From an uncultured Rikenellaceae bacterium (GTDB taxonomy: Bacteria > Bacteroidota > Bacteroidia > Bacteroidales > Rikenellaceae), in the NCBI GenBank assembly GCA_947040435.1, contig CAMRBL010000004.1:1-55863 (forward strand): a stretch of 55,863 nucleotides of DNA. Reading direction: 5' to 3'. The notes beneath the pieces are model-generated. The model saw only the letters and a list, made by a program, of their open reading frames with translations, was not told the origin of the DNA and did not search any database. Of the stretch, positions 1 through 9,703 are shown piece after piece (position 1 is the stretch's first letter; each line of letters starts with the position of its first letter). Both the position numbers and the translations under genes were made by a program.

Positions 1-308
1 TACTAATTTTGCAAAGTTTTGCACACATTTAACATATTGTGACTCATTATTTACGCACAAAGCAAAGCAATATAACTATATAATAGCAATTTATTACAAC
101 TTTTATATAATTTAAGGCTCGTTATATGGCGTCACGACGCTCCTTCATCCAAATAAATGCTATCGCAAATTTATATAAAAAAAATTATAAAAATACATCT
201 TTACCAAAAAGAATCTATTTATATTGATTACATCCTAATTTAAATGTATATTTGCACTATATCTGATCAAAAATAGAGTGCTATTTTGATTTAAAACTCA
301 TTAATAAT
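1..308. other. Intergenic region upstream of the first gene
   Basis: This is AT-rich non-coding sequence. I see no gene here. A short inverted repeat (GCGTC next to GACGC, near 129-140) and the promoter for the first gene at 224-254 are the only recognisable elements. Confidence 0.5.
224..254 (+). promoter_or_regulatory. Bacteroidota-type promoter for the gene at 309
   Basis: A TTG-type -33 element at 224-226 is followed after 20 bp by TATATTTG at 247-254, matching the Bacteroidota -7 consensus TAnnTTTG. Transcription would begin about 50 nt before the ATG at 309. Confidence 0.55.
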
Positions 309-719
309 ATGGCTTGTACAAAAAAATATAAAATAAAAATAACATCTAACTATGATGAATGGTGGAGGTATAATATTTTTTTGACTGCTGTGGGGTATGA
401 TGAAGAGGGGAAAGTGATCTCTTACAAAAGTATGACAGATAGACCATATGAAATTAATGGAACTGACGAAATTAGAACAAACCCTATCGAGGGTGAGAGA
501 GTGATTGAACTAGACTCCCAAGATCTAGTATTTAGAGCGGAGTTGTACCTATATGTAATAACAAACACATATCCACAGACTCCAATTATTAGGGAGTGGC
601 CACCATTCAAAATGAATCTACATGTGGAGATAAATGGAGAGATAGTTGAACAGAGCGAACATGAGGTAAACCAGTGGGGAGGGACAACATTAATAGGTTA
701 CAAACTACCAATAGAGTAA
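309..719 (+). CDS. Hypothetical protein, 136 aa
   Basis: I do not recognise this protein. It is small and soluble, with no signal peptide or membrane segment, and is rich in Glu, Tyr and Trp. Alternating hydrophobic residues suggest a mostly beta structure: the N-terminal stretch KYKIKI, the central RAELYLYVI and the C-terminal LIGYKLP. The ATG at 309 follows a good promoter at 224-254. The next gene starts 20 nt after its stop, so the two may be co-transcribed. No function can be assigned. Confidence 0.65.
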   Translation: MACTKKYKIKITSNYDEWWRYNIFLTAVGYDEEGKVISYKSMTDRPYEINGTDEIRTNPIEGERVIELDSQDLVFRAELYLYVITNTYPQTPIIREWPPFKMNLHVEINGEIVEQSEHEVNQWGGTTLIGYKLPIE

Positions 720-739
720 TAAACCAATACATACAATAT

Positions 740-1141
740 ATGAAAACTGTAAAATATTGTGATAGTACATACTCTGCACACTTAGTATGCGGCGCATTAG
801 CCAACAATGGTATTGATTCTCAGGTGATAAACGAAACAATTAGCTCCGTACTACCCTACTCCTCTGCGATTGACTCTCTTCAGGTGCAAGTCGTAGTGGC
901 TGACGATAATTTTGATAAAGCTATTGAAATACTCAGATGCTCGGACCATAATTTAAACGAGATACATTGCCCTGAGTGCGGATCTATGGATATAGAATCT
1001 AAATTTCCATCGGATAAAAAAAGAAATATTATAATGAGATACTTTATTATTTTTATATCTTTAATTTGTGGAAATTCGCCTGGATACATACGACGAGTAA
1101 ACTCTTGTAATGTTTGTAAAAACGAGTTCAATAATGACTAA
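740..1141 (+). CDS. DUF2007-like protein with C-terminal zinc ribbon, 133 aa
   Basis: The N-terminal ~70 residues resemble the DUF2007 (putative signal-transducing protein) fold: a short strand, a helix that reads like AHLVCGALANNGID, and the strand QVQVVVADDNFDKAIEIL. A CPEC motif and a CNVC motif near the C-terminus form a probable zinc ribbon. Between them is a short hydrophobic stretch (RYFIIFISLICG) that may touch the membrane. An in-frame start at 674 would overlap the previous gene by 46 nt, so the ATG at 740 is preferred. Family members usually have no known function; the assignment is from pattern only. Confidence 0.6.
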   Translation: MKTVKYCDSTYSAHLVCGALANNGIDSQVINETISSVLPYSSAIDSLQVQVVVADDNFDKAIEILRCSDHNLNEIHCPECGSMDIESKFPSDKKRNIIMRYFIIFISLICGNSPGYIRRVNSCNVCKNEFNND

Positions 1142-1166
1142 TAGGTAGTGTATTAGAGTTTTTTTT

Positions 1167-1206
1167 AACTGCCCTACGCGGGCGACGCTGCGTGATCGCA
1201 GAGAAC
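1167..1206 (+). repeat. Dispersed double-hairpin (REP-like) repeat, copy A
   Basis: This 40-nt unit contains two adjacent small hairpins: GCCC-TACGC-GGGC and CTGCG-TGAT-CGCAG. Its reverse complement matches the copies at 22965-23004 and 23026-23065 at about 38 of 40 positions. All copies have the same orientation relative to transcription of the flanking genes. It is visibly richer in GC than its surroundings. Confidence 0.8.
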
Positions 1207-1240
1207 AGATAACAGATAATAGATAAAATAAATAACAACT

Positions 1241-2134
1241 ATGAAAAAAATCACACACATTTTATTTGCAACGGCACTACTTATAAGTACATCTGCTTGC
1301 AACGACTCAACTCCAAAGGTATATGAAGTGGCAACTATTGATAGTGGCGCACGATTCTGCGAGGGTACAACTGAAAATAATGATACCATTTATTTCTCAA
1401 ACTTTGGTGGTGAGAGCCTCAACCCATTAAACCTTGATGGCAAAGGGTACATTATGAAAGTTATAGGTAATAACTCGGAGATATTAATCCCTGCAAATGG
1501 CACGCTCAACGCACCTAAAGGGATGGACACTGAGGATGATTATCTATATATAGCCGATGTAGGCTGTATTGTAGTTTACAACTTAAAGGACTCAACTCTT
1601 ACACCGTTAAAACTTGAACTTCCAGAGGGTAATGTATTTGTAAATGATATAGCAATCGAAGATGACATAGCGTATATATCTGTAACAAATACGGACAAGA
1701 TATTTAAACTTGATATATCTAATCCAACTTCTCTAACTAAAGAGATGATAGTTGAGTATACAACTATTCCTGGTGCGAATGGTATTGTAATAGAGGACGA
1801 AAAAATGTATGTTGCGTCATATCCCGCAGATGGAGTGACAACAGACAAAAATACAATTTATGTAGTCGAAAATATAGCTGCACCTAAAGTTGAGAAGCTA
1901 ATCTCTCGTCCAGGTCAATACGATGGACTTGCGCTATCGGATAAAAAGGATAGATTATACTTTACTAATTGGGTAGATGGTGAGGTCGGTTATATCGTAC
2001 TAGATACCAAAGAGGTTGTAATAATGGATATAAATTACACATTTGCAGGCCCTGCGGATATGATATATGAGGATGGTAAACTATACATACCAGACCTCCC
2101 GAACAGTAAGATAGTCATTATAGATGTCGAATAA
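1241..2134 (+). CDS. Secreted lipoprotein with SMP-30/NHL-type beta-propeller, 297 aa
   Basis: The N-terminus is a lipoprotein signal peptide ending in a lipobox with Cys at about residue 20 (STSAC). The rest consists of repeated blocks such as DDYLYIADVGCIVVYNL, DDIAYISVTNTDKIFKLD and DRLYFTNWVDGEVGYI, the pattern of six-bladed propellers of the SMP-30/gluconolactonase or NHL type. It would sit on the cell envelope facing the periplasm or the outside. Catalytic metal ligands of true gluconolactonases cannot be confirmed by eye, so a binding role is equally possible. A strong terminator follows directly at its stop codon. Confidence 0.7.
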   Translation: MKKITHILFATALLISTSACNDSTPKVYEVATIDSGARFCEGTTENNDTIYFSNFGGESLNPLNLDGKGYIMKVIGNNSEILIPANGTLNAPKGMDTEDDYLYIADVGCIVVYNLKDSTLTPLKLELPEGNVFVNDIAIEDDIAYISVTNTDKIFKLDISNPTSLTKEMIVEYTTIPGANGIVIEDEKMYVASYPADGVTTDKNTIYVVENIAAPKVEKLISRPGQYDGLALSDKKDRLYFTNWVDGEVGYIVLDTKEVVIMDINYTFAGPADMIYEDGKLYIPDLPNSKIVIIDVE

Positions 2135-2181
2135 AAAAAAACGAAGTTTTCAAATTCATTTGAAAACTTCGTTTTTTTTTT
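2132..2181. terminator. Bidirectional rho-independent terminator
   Basis: A perfect 14-bp stem (2141-2154 with 2159-2172, loop TTCA) is flanked by an A-run on the left and a T-run on the right. It lies between the convergent lipoprotein and cinA genes, so it can serve both strands. Confidence 0.9.
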
Positions 2182-3418
2182 ACTTTATTAAGATTAGTCT
2201 TAGTAGATTAATTGCCGCTGCACTTGAACGCATAATATTCTGCTCTCTCAATGAGACAAAAGTTATCTTCTCTGCAACAGTACCACTCGGACCAGATACC
2301 GAAATCCAAACTGTACCTACGGGTTTATCTTCCGTACCACCATCAGGACCAGCAATACCCGTTGTGGAGATAGAGTAATCACTCCCACACAAACGCCTAA
2401 CACCTTCAGACATCTCCCTTGCAACCTGCTCGCTAACAGCACCATATTTAATGAGTGTTTCATTTTTAACCCCCAAAACATTATGTTTTACCTCATTACT
2501 GTAACTTACAACACTTCCCACAAAATATTTAGATGCACCACTATTAATAGTAAACCTACTACTCAAAGCACCTCCCGTACACGATTCAGCGATAGACAAT
2601 GTAGATCCACGCTCGATTAATATATTTGCAACTACATCTGCAACCGTAATCTCTCCATATCCAATAAAATAGGTTGGGATAATTAATTTCAACTCCTCAA
2701 ATGCTCTCTCAATTGCAATCTCTGCAACCTCCCTCTCTACATTATATGCAGAGAGTCTCAGCCTAATCCCCGAAGGGTTCGGCAAATATGCCAAATGAAG
2801 ATACTCTTCTAAACCATCCTCCCAATCAGAAATAACGGTAGCTAGTACAGACTCTGCTAAGCCAAATGTCATTGCAGTTTTATGTACATTTGACGTAAAT
2901 TCAAACGTCTCCTCTAGTTTCGGAATAACCAACTCTGTCATTAAAGATTTCATCTCAAAAGGGACTCCAGGGAGTGAGACCACAACCTTGCCACCTCTCT
3001 CGAACCACATACATGGAGCTGTCCCGTTCCTATTTGGCAATACAGTACAAGCCGCAGGAACCATAGCTTGAGATCGATTTAACTCATTAAATTCAACCCC
3101 TCTAGTCGCCAACATATCTTTCAAAAATTGATACGTCGCTTCATCTCGAACCAACTCAGATTTAAAAATCTTAGCTAGTGTATGTTTTGTAATATCATCT
3201 TTTGTTGGACCTATACCACCTGTGATAATTGTAATATCAACTTCTCGCAGAGCAGATTCAACGCAATCTATAATCGCATCTTCTCTATCTCCAATCGATA
3301 TTGTCGTATCAATTGTAACGCCTATATCGTTTAATCTTGACGCAATCCATGAAGTATTAGTATCTACAATCTGACCAATTAGGATCTCATCCCCAATCGT
3401 AATTATTCGTGCTTTCAT
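2180..3418 (-). CDS. cinA: CinA family protein (nicotinamide-nucleotide amidohydrolase type), 412 aa
   Basis: The protein has the two-domain CinA architecture. Residues 1-170 form the MoCF/molybdopterin-binding-like domain (ITIGDEILIGQIVDTN at the start, TGGIGPTKDD near residue 67). The C-terminal third is the CinA/PncC domain with IAESCTGGALSSRF and TGIAGPDGG. In characterised members the C-terminal domain deamidates nicotinamide mononucleotide, and the N-terminal domain has pyrophosphatase activity. Its length matches the family. It lies downstream of miaB on the same strand, with a terminator-like hairpin between them, so it may have its own promoter. Confidence 0.92.
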   Translation of the reverse strand: MKARIITIGDEILIGQIVDTNTSWIASRLNDIGVTIDTTISIGDREDAIIDCVESALREVDITIITGGIGPTKDDITKHTLAKIFKSELVRDEATYQFLKDMLATRGVEFNELNRSQAMVPAACTVLPNRNGTAPCMWFERGGKVVVSLPGVPFEMKSLMTELVIPKLEETFEFTSNVHKTAMTFGLAESVLATVISDWEDGLEEYLHLAYLPNPSGIRLRLSAYNVEREVAEIAIERAFEELKLIIPTYFIGYGEITVADVVANILIERGSTLSIAESCTGGALSSRFTINSGASKYFVGSVVSYSNEVKHNVLGVKNETLIKYGAVSEQVAREMSEGVRRLCGSDYSISTTGIAGPDGGTEDKPVGTVWISVSGPSGTVAEKITFVSLREQNIMRSSAAAINLLRLILIK

Positions 3419-3429
3419 ATCTTATAATA

Positions 3430-3494
3430 TTTTGTCACAAAAAGCCGAAAACGAAGTTTTCAATAAAATTTCATAATTTTGTCAAAAACTTCGT
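3430..3494 (-). terminator. Terminator-like hairpin downstream of miaB
   Basis: The arms ACGAAGTTTTCA (3451-3462) and TCAAAAACTTCGT (3482-3494) form an imperfect stem. Read on the minus strand it is followed by a short T-rich tract. It lies between the miaB stop and the cinA start and shares its stem sequence with the 2132-2181 terminator. Confidence 0.55.
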
Positions 3495-3514
3495 CTCCTT
3501 CTTTTATTCTGTTT

Positions 3515-4873
3515 TTATATACTCTCTCCTTTTAGAGTTGCAGAACTACACTCTGTTACATTAACCATAACGTAGTCTCCAATTTTATAATCTTTCCTAT
3601 CAAATATAAGAACCTTATTCTGCGATGTCCTACCGTATAGCTTCGTGTCACTACGCTTAGAAACACCCTCCACTAAAACCTCAAAACACTTGCCAATATC
3701 CAACTTATTACTCTCTAACGAGAGTTTTTGTTGAAGGTCAATTATCTCCGTCAAACGAGCAGTCTTCACCTCTTCTGGTACATCGTCTATCATTGTGCGT
3801 TGGGCTTTTGTGTTTGGTCGCTCAGAGTACTTATACATATACGCAAAATCATAACCAACCTCGTTCATCAACGATATAGTCTCTTTGTGATCCTCCTCCG
3901 TTTCACCGCAAAACCCTGCAATTACATCTGTAGTTATTGAACAGTCGGGAAGATGTTTACGTATTGAATACATTCTATCCAAATACCACTCTCGGCTATA
4001 CTTTCTATTCATCAACTCAAGCATACGACTACTACCCGACTGTGCAGGAAGATGAATCGCTCTACATATATTAGGCATAGCAACCATAATCTCCAAAACT
4101 TCATCACTCAAATCCTTTGGATGAGAAGTCGAAAACCTAACTCTTAACTGTGGACTAATAGCTGCAACTTGTCTCAAAAGATCAGGAAAACCTATCTTAT
4201 CACCCTCTCCCTCAGACCAACCGTATGAGTTTACATTCTGTCCAAGCAGCGTAACCTCCTTATATCCTGACTCAAAAAGATCCTTTGCTTCGTTAATAAT
4301 TGTTTGGGGATTACGACTTCGCTCTATCCCCCTTGTATATGGAACTACGCAATATGAACACATATTATTACACCCTCGCATAATTGCAATAAATGCACTT
4401 ACTCCACTCTTGTCAAGTCGAACGGGCGAAATATCCGCATATGTCTCCTCTTGAGATAGAAGTACACTAACACCTTTTACCCCCTTGCGAATACTACGAA
4501 CTAAATCGGGAAGGTCTCTATATGAATCTGGTCCAACAACTATATCTACAATTTTAGACTTTTCGATTAACTCCTCGTTTAACCTCTTAGCCATACATCC
4601 AATAACTCCGACTATAAGTTTTCTATTTAACTTCTTATATTTACTAAACTCTTTTAATCTTCCCCAAATACGCTTCTCAGCATTATCTCTAATAGAACAG
4701 GTATTTATAAGTATAATATCAGCCTCTTCTATTTTATTTGTATAGAAAAAACCCTCTTTTTGCATAATTGACACTACAATTTCGCTATCACCAGAATTCA
4801 TCTGACAACCATATGTCTCAATATGTAGCTTCTTACCATTACCCAGGATTGGGCGTATCGTTTTAAAATCCAT
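3515..4873 (-). CDS. miaB: tRNA-2-methylthio-N6-dimethylallyladenosine synthase MiaB, 452 aa
   Basis: MiaB adds a methylthio group to N6-isopentenyladenosine at position 37 of tRNAs reading UNN codons, using two iron-sulfur clusters and SAM. The N-terminal UPF0004 domain carries the three cluster cysteines (TYGCQMN, NTCSIRD, IGCMAKR). The radical SAM motif is CNNMCSYC, followed by VVPYTRGIERSR. The last ~65 residues fit a TRAM RNA-binding domain (FEVLVEGVSKR, YGRTSQNK). Length is normal. A near-perfect promoter lies at 5020-5050, about 150 nt upstream. Confidence 0.95.
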   Translation of the reverse strand: MDFKTIRPILGNGKKLHIETYGCQMNSGDSEIVVSIMQKEGFFYTNKIEEADIILINTCSIRDNAEKRIWGRLKEFSKYKKLNRKLIVGVIGCMAKRLNEELIEKSKIVDIVVGPDSYRDLPDLVRSIRKGVKGVSVLLSQEETYADISPVRLDKSGVSAFIAIMRGCNNMCSYCVVPYTRGIERSRNPQTIINEAKDLFESGYKEVTLLGQNVNSYGWSEGEGDKIGFPDLLRQVAAISPQLRVRFSTSHPKDLSDEVLEIMVAMPNICRAIHLPAQSGSSRMLELMNRKYSREWYLDRMYSIRKHLPDCSITTDVIAGFCGETEEDHKETISLMNEVGYDFAYMYKYSERPNTKAQRTMIDDVPEEVKTARLTEIIDLQQKLSLESNKLDIGKCFEVLVEGVSKRSDTKLYGRTSQNKVLIFDRKDYKIGDYVMVNVTECSSATLKGESI

Positions 4874-5192
4874 CTATAATTACTTATTATATTAGAGCTT
4901 ATATTTAGTATATAACCCTCTCACTAAAAATTTACTAAAAAGGGCTACCATATGCAATATATCAACAACCCTACAAACAGACAATAATACAAAATTATTG
5001 AATTATTAACCTATCAAGGCAAAGGTAGTTTTTTCTTTGTTTACAACAAAATCATTAAGATTGATAACAGTAACTTTTATTTTGCAGCCTACGATAGAGT
5101 CTAAATCACCACATTATATATACCTCAGTGGCATGGTTATTGAACCTATAATTTTTATATTCCTAAACTATTAACTCTAAATTATTATAATT
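4874..5192. other. Divergent intergenic region, miaB / rubredoxin
   Basis: This 319-nt gap holds the minus-strand miaB promoter (5020-5050) and the leader of the plus-strand rubredoxin gene. A possible plus-strand promoter, with TTG near 5061 and a TATTTTGC-like element near 5078, deviates from the consensus. Nothing else is recognisable. Confidence 0.5.
5020..5050 (-). promoter_or_regulatory. Promoter of miaB
   Basis: On the minus strand TTTG (5047-5050) is followed after exactly 19 bp by TACCTTTG (5020-5027). This matches the Bacteroidota -33/-7 consensus. Confidence 0.7.
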
Positions 5193-5354
5193 ATGAAAAA
5201 GTATCAATGTGGGGCTTGTCAATATATTTACGATCCAGAACTAGGAGATCCAGACACTAATATCGCTCCAGGAACATCGTTTGAGGAACTTCCTGAAGAT
5301 TGGGCATGTCCACTATGTGGGGAAGAAAAAGATGGATTTACTGAAATAGTGTAG
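5193..5354 (+). CDS. Rubredoxin, 53 aa
   Basis: This small iron protein has one Fe(SCys)4 site. The two knuckles are visible as CGAC at residues 6-9 and CPLCG at 39-43, with the family signature YDPELGDPD between them and EDWACPLCG after. It probably passes single electrons to oxygen- or peroxide-detoxifying enzymes; a rubrerythrin that could be a partner lies at 36.5 kb. It stands alone between divergent miaB and convergent mutS and is followed by a strong hairpin terminator at 5390-5436. Confidence 0.95.
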   Translation: MKKYQCGACQYIYDPELGDPDTNIAPGTSFEELPEDWACPLCGEEKDGFTEIV

Positions 5355-5389
5355 CACTATAATGCACAATACACTATGACGAAAGAATA

Positions 5390-5436
5390 AAACTCAGTAT
5401 CACATATATTAAATAGTGATACTGAGTTTCGTTCGT
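5390..5436. terminator. Bidirectional terminator, rubredoxin / mutS
   Basis: A perfect 14-bp inverted repeat (5390-5403 with 5416-5429) starts with AAA and ends with TTT. It separates the convergent rubredoxin and mutS genes. Confidence 0.8.
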
Positions 5437-8081
5437 TATAATCCTGTTATTTTTTTTATCTCATTAAGTTTATTTAACGCTTCAATTGGCGTTAAAGAGT
5501 TTAGGTCTAACCCCTTGATTTCATCTCTAATTTGAACCAACACGGGATCGTCCAATTGGAACATACTTAGCTGTATACCACTATTACTACTCGCCTGAAC
5601 GGGCTTTAGTTCACTAATATCAACATTATTACTATATATTTGCACTCCATCATTATTTTGGCGAAAAGACTCTAGCATCTTTAAAATATTCTCAGCACGA
5701 AGAATAACACTCTTTGGCATACCTGCCATTTTAGCAACGTGTATACCGAATGAATGCCCCGTACCCCCTCTTGCCAACTTTCGAAGAAATATTATACTTT
5801 TATCAACCTCTTTTACCGAAACATTAAAGTTTTTAACTCGTGGACAACTCTCTTCCATCTCGTTAAGCTCATGGTAATGGGTAGCAAAGAGGGTTTTAGC
5901 TCTCTTGTCATGGTTATGAAGATGCTCAACCATAGCCCATGCGATTGAAATACCGTCATAAGTACTTGTGCCTCGTCCAATTTCATCAAACAGTACTAAA
6001 CTACGATCTGAAATATTATTCATAATACTCGCAGACTCCAACATCTCAACCATAAAAGTACTCTCCCCTTGTGAGATATTGTCTGATGCACCAACCCTTG
6101 TAAATATCTTATCAACAACTCCGATCTTCGCACTCGTTGCAGGGACATAACATCCCATCTGTGCCATGAGCACAATAAGTGCTGTTTGACGTAGTAGTGC
6201 CGACTTTCCTGACATATTAGGTCCAGTAATCATCATTATCTGCTGACTATCATTGTCAAGATATATATCATTAGGAACATACTCATCACCAACCTTCAGC
6301 AGCGTCTCAATCACAGGGTGACGACCTCCCTTAATATCGAGTGCCTTACCATCATTTAGAGTTGGACGAGAGTAATTTCGCTCAATAGCAATCTGCGCAA
6401 AAGATAGTAGACAATCTATATGGGCAACTAAATTTGCATTTTTTTGTAGAGGTTGAAGTTCATCACTGATAATTAACATAAGCTCAGAGTATAGGCGCTG
6501 CTCAATAGCAATGATACGCCCCTCAGCACCAAGGATCTTCTCTTCATACTCCTTTAACTCTGCCGTAATGTATCGCTCTGCATTAGCTAAAGTCTGCTTA
6601 CGAACCCAACTCTCTGGAACTTTATCTTTATGTGTATTTCGAACCTCGATATAGTAGCCAAATACATTATTATAGTTTATCTTTAGTGACGGAATACCCG
6701 TTGCTTCACTCTCTCGGTTCTGTATGTCAATCATAACATCTTTACCATGGTTGGCAATGCGTCGTAGGTCATCCAGCTCCAAATCTACACCCTCTGCAAT
6801 AACACCACCTTTAAGTAGTTGATTACTCGGATCAGGGAATATATCTGACTCTATTTTAGATCTAATATTTAGACATAAATCTAACTTAGACCCAACAGAT
6901 TTAAGTGTAGTACAATTGCTATCTTTAATCGTCTCTAATAACTTTTCAATAGCATATAGAGAGCTTTTTAACTGTATTAACTCACGTGGCATAACCTTGA
7001 AGGTTGCGATACGGGAGACAATGCGCTCCAGATCACCAATCTGCTCAAGAGCACTAATTGTAGAGTCTCTAAGTTCCGAATCATTTTTGAACTCCGTAAC
7101 AACATCAAGACGTTTGTTAATTTTAACAATATCTTTTATAGGAAGTGCAACCCAGCGCCTAAGAAGACGCCCGCCCATTGGCGAAATCGTACGGTCAATT
7201 ATATCTGTAAAACCACTCTTACCAATAGAGTTATTTGATGAAAATAGCTCTAAGTTACGAATCGAAAATTTATCTAACCAAACATACTCATCCTTATCTA
7301 TCCTAGATATAGAGGAAATGTGTTTAATATTTTTATGCTCCGTAAACTCTAAGTAGTATAATATTGCACCCGCCGCAGCTATCGCAGAGTTCATAGCAGA
7401 GATTCCAAACCCATTGAGTGATTTACACTCAAACTGTTTGCATAACTTCTCTCTATTTATATCCTCCGAAAATACCCAATCATCAAGTCTATATGTGTAG
7501 TGTTTATCTCCAAACGTAGCGTTAAATCGCCCCTCCAACCCTCGCTGAGTAAGAATCTCTTTGGGTTGTAGACTTGAGATTAATTTATCTATATATTGAT
7601 CGTCGCCCTCTGCAACGTAAAATTCTCCTGTCGAAATATCTAAAAAAGCGATGCCCGTACCATTTTTTCCAAAGAATACAGAGGCAAGAAAATTATTCTC
7701 TTTTGTTGTTAAATTATTATCTCCTGTTGTAATTCCAGGTGTAACAAGCTCAACAACTCCTCGTTTAATGATTTTTTTTGTACTCTTAGGGTCTTCCAAT
7801 TGCTCGCATATAGCAACACGCTCCCCTGCTCTCACTAGTTTCGGAAGATAAGTGTTGACCGAGTGGTGTGGAAAACCTGCCAACTCCACAAAAGATGCAG
7901 CTCCATTAGCTCGGCGAGTTAGTGTAATACCTAATATACCACTCGCTTTTATGGCATCTGTACCAAATGTCTCATAAAAGTCTCCAACTCTAAAGAGTAA
8001 AATCGCATCAGGATGAACCGCTTTAATCGAGTAGTATTGTTGCATTAGCGGAGTTTCCGCATATTTTTTCTCTTTTGCCAA
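5436..8081 (-). CDS. mutS: DNA mismatch repair protein MutS, 881 aa
   Basis: MutS recognises mispairs and recruits MutL using ATP. The mismatch-binding F-x-E element is present near residue 33 (GDFYETFG), the Walker A motif is GPNMSGKS and Walker B is [13 protein letters not shown]. All MutS I-V domains are present at normal length. The apparent start is TTG at 8081 (MAKEKKY...), because a stop codon lies three codons upstream. The first ATG (8045) would remove the segment before [11 protein letters not shown] that MutS homologues usually keep, so I favour TTG, though ATG 8045 is possible. The -7 box is at 8127-8134. Confidence 0.95.
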   Translation of the reverse strand: MAKEKKYAETPLMQQYYSIKAVHPDAILLFRVGDFYETFGTDAIKASGILGITLTRRANGAASFVELAGFPHHSVNTYLPKLVRAGERVAICEQLEDPKSTKKIIKRGVVELVTPGITTGDNNLTTKENNFLASVFFGKNGTGIAFLDISTGEFYVAEGDDQYIDKLISSLQPKEILTQRGLEGRFNATFGDKHYTYRLDDWVFSEDINREKLCKQFECKSLNGFGISAMNSAIAAAGAILYYLEFTEHKNIKHISSISRIDKDEYVWLDKFSIRNLELFSSNNSIGKSGFTDIIDRTISPMGGRLLRRWVALPIKDIVKINKRLDVVTEFKNDSELRDSTISALEQIGDLERIVSRIATFKVMPRELIQLKSSLYAIEKLLETIKDSNCTTLKSVGSKLDLCLNIRSKIESDIFPDPSNQLLKGGVIAEGVDLELDDLRRIANHGKDVMIDIQNRESEATGIPSLKINYNNVFGYYIEVRNTHKDKVPESWVRKQTLANAERYITAELKEYEEKILGAEGRIIAIEQRLYSELMLIISDELQPLQKNANLVAHIDCLLSFAQIAIERNYSRPTLNDGKALDIKGGRHPVIETLLKVGDEYVPNDIYLDNDSQQIMMITGPNMSGKSALLRQTALIVLMAQMGCYVPATSAKIGVVDKIFTRVGASDNISQGESTFMVEMLESASIMNNISDRSLVLFDEIGRGTSTYDGISIAWAMVEHLHNHDKRAKTLFATHYHELNEMEESCPRVKNFNVSVKEVDKSIIFLRKLARGGTGHSFGIHVAKMAGMPKSVILRAENILKMLESFRQNNDGVQIYSNNVDISELKPVQASSNSGIQLSMFQLDDPVLVQIRDEIKGLDLNSLTPIEALNKLNEIKKITGL

Positions 8082-8126
8082 TTTATTCTAAAAATAAAAA
8101 TTTAATAATAGTACTAATATAGTGTG

Positions 8127-8134
8127 CAAATGTA
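8127..8134 (-). promoter_or_regulatory. -7 box of mutS promoter
   Basis: On the minus strand TACATTTG matches the -7 consensus TAnnTTTG. No good TTTG -33 element is visible at the expected distance. Confidence 0.45.
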
Positions 8135-8218
8135 CGCTATTTTTTTGATAATATAATTTTGCTCTCTCTGTTAATATAGCGGTGGGAACACTACATGGTC
8201 GCAGTGAATAGTGATTAC

Positions 8219-9640
8219 TTATTCTGGTTCAAAGAAACGTTCATCAAAATTTACAAAATATACTCGCTTTGATGCTCTGGTAATAGCTGTGTATAGCCAA
8301 CGCATTAAATCTTTATTCATAATCTCATCACCAAAGAGCATCTTGTCTATAAACACGGAACTCCACTGACCACCCTGAGCTTTATGGCAAGTTACTGCAT
8401 AGGCAAATTTAATTTGCAGCGCATTAAAGTGTGGATTATCTCTCACCTCTTTATATCTATTGGCTTTTGATTTTATCTCCGCATAATCGTCATTAACAGC
8501 AAAAAATAGTTTTGAATTTTGCTCCCTATTTAACGCAGGAGATTCACTACTAAGGGTGTCAAGAATAATTTTACAATCCAACTCAAAATCATCATAATCT
8601 GAAAATTGTAAACTAGCATCCGCAAATCTAAATCCATACAGATCCTGATGCCTGCGAATACGTACTAACTTCGCTATATCTCCATTGGCAATAAAGTCTA
8701 CGGGGCACTTCTCAATGCGCTCTGTATAGTGGTAGTTATTCTTTACAACCATCAACATATCTCCAGATTCGATCTCTTCGTCGGCATATAGAATATTGCC
8801 CCTAATCCCCTCATTATACTTGTTTGCACGCTTATTGGATCTCGTAATGACTATCGTATCTTCTTTCCCATATTTAGAGTAGCACGTCTCTAACTCATCT
8901 ATAAACTCCGCCCCAGATATTGATTTTACATCGGGAAAGTCAAGCGAAAACATTGGAGGTTCATATATCCCACTCTCCAACATACACCTCACTAAGGTTG
9001 CATTAAATAGTATTCCCGAATCACTACTCTGTCTAACTACGTCTTCCAGAGATGTGTACATCACATCTCCATACCCTCTCATATTATTAGGATCAAGCGC
9101 AGGGCTACGATCATGCCCAATAGGAGGAAGCTGTGCATCATCACCAACAATCATCAACCTACAACGTGTCCCACTTCTAACATATTTTATTAAATCATCT
9201 AACACCGCCCCAGAGCCAACGGCAGAGAAAACATTAGAGTCATTTGCCAACATAGAGGCTTCATCTATGATAAAACATGCATCTTTCTCTCTATTATAGT
9301 CTAAAGAGAAGGAAGATTCCTCTGAAGTCAAACTTTTTTGTCTATATATTTTTTTGTGAATAGTGTGTGCACTAACAGAGCTATATCGTGCCATTACTTT
9401 AGCTGCACGTCCAGTCGGAGCAAGTAGTATTGGTTTGATATCTAGTGATATAAGTGTTTTAACAAATGCGGATATTATTGTCGTCTTTCCTGTACCAGCG
9501 TACCCATTTAATATGAAGATAGTCTCTAAATCTGAGCTAATTATCCACTCCGATAAATTTTCTATGATTTTTTTTTGCCCAAAAGTTGGTGTAAAAGCAA
9601 AATTAGAGTAAATTTGAGACATAATGTGTTCACTTAGCAT
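8219..9640 (-). CDS. RecD-like ATP-dependent DNA helicase (SF1), 473 aa
   Basis: This is a superfamily 1B helicase related to RecD2 and Dda-type enzymes. Walker A is at residues 46-54 (GYAGTGKTT), followed by APTGRAAKVMA. Walker B is IIDEASML, and a VGDDAQLPPIG motif follows. The C-terminal helicase motifs are TCHKAQGGQWSSVFID and LYTAITRASKRVYF. It lacks the long N-terminal domain of RecD2, as is common for the short Bacteroidota members. It probably unwinds DNA 5'-3' in repair. The ATG at 9640 and the internal ATG at 9622 (MSQIYSN) are both possible starts. Confidence 0.88.
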   Translation of the reverse strand: MLSEHIMSQIYSNFAFTPTFGQKKIIENLSEWIISSDLETIFILNGYAGTGKTTIISAFVKTLISLDIKPILLAPTGRAAKVMARYSSVSAHTIHKKIYRQKSLTSEESSFSLDYNREKDACFIIDEASMLANDSNVFSAVGSGAVLDDLIKYVRSGTRCRLMIVGDDAQLPPIGHDRSPALDPNNMRGYGDVMYTSLEDVVRQSSDSGILFNATLVRCMLESGIYEPPMFSLDFPDVKSISGAEFIDELETCYSKYGKEDTIVITRSNKRANKYNEGIRGNILYADEEIESGDMLMVVKNNYHYTERIEKCPVDFIANGDIAKLVRIRRHQDLYGFRFADASLQFSDYDDFELDCKIILDTLSSESPALNREQNSKLFFAVNDDYAEIKSKANRYKEVRDNPHFNALQIKFAYAVTCHKAQGGQWSSVFIDKMLFGDEIMNKDLMRWLYTAITRASKRVYFVNFDERFFEPE

Positions 9641-9703
9641 AATTACTCAACATTTGATTAGTAAATTTTAATATATTTAGATACAAACTTAATAAAAATA
9701 AAA

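Noticed and set aside
422-807. Minus-strand open frames across the first two genes
   Set aside because: They are antisense to plus-strand genes with a clear promoter and show no protein motif.
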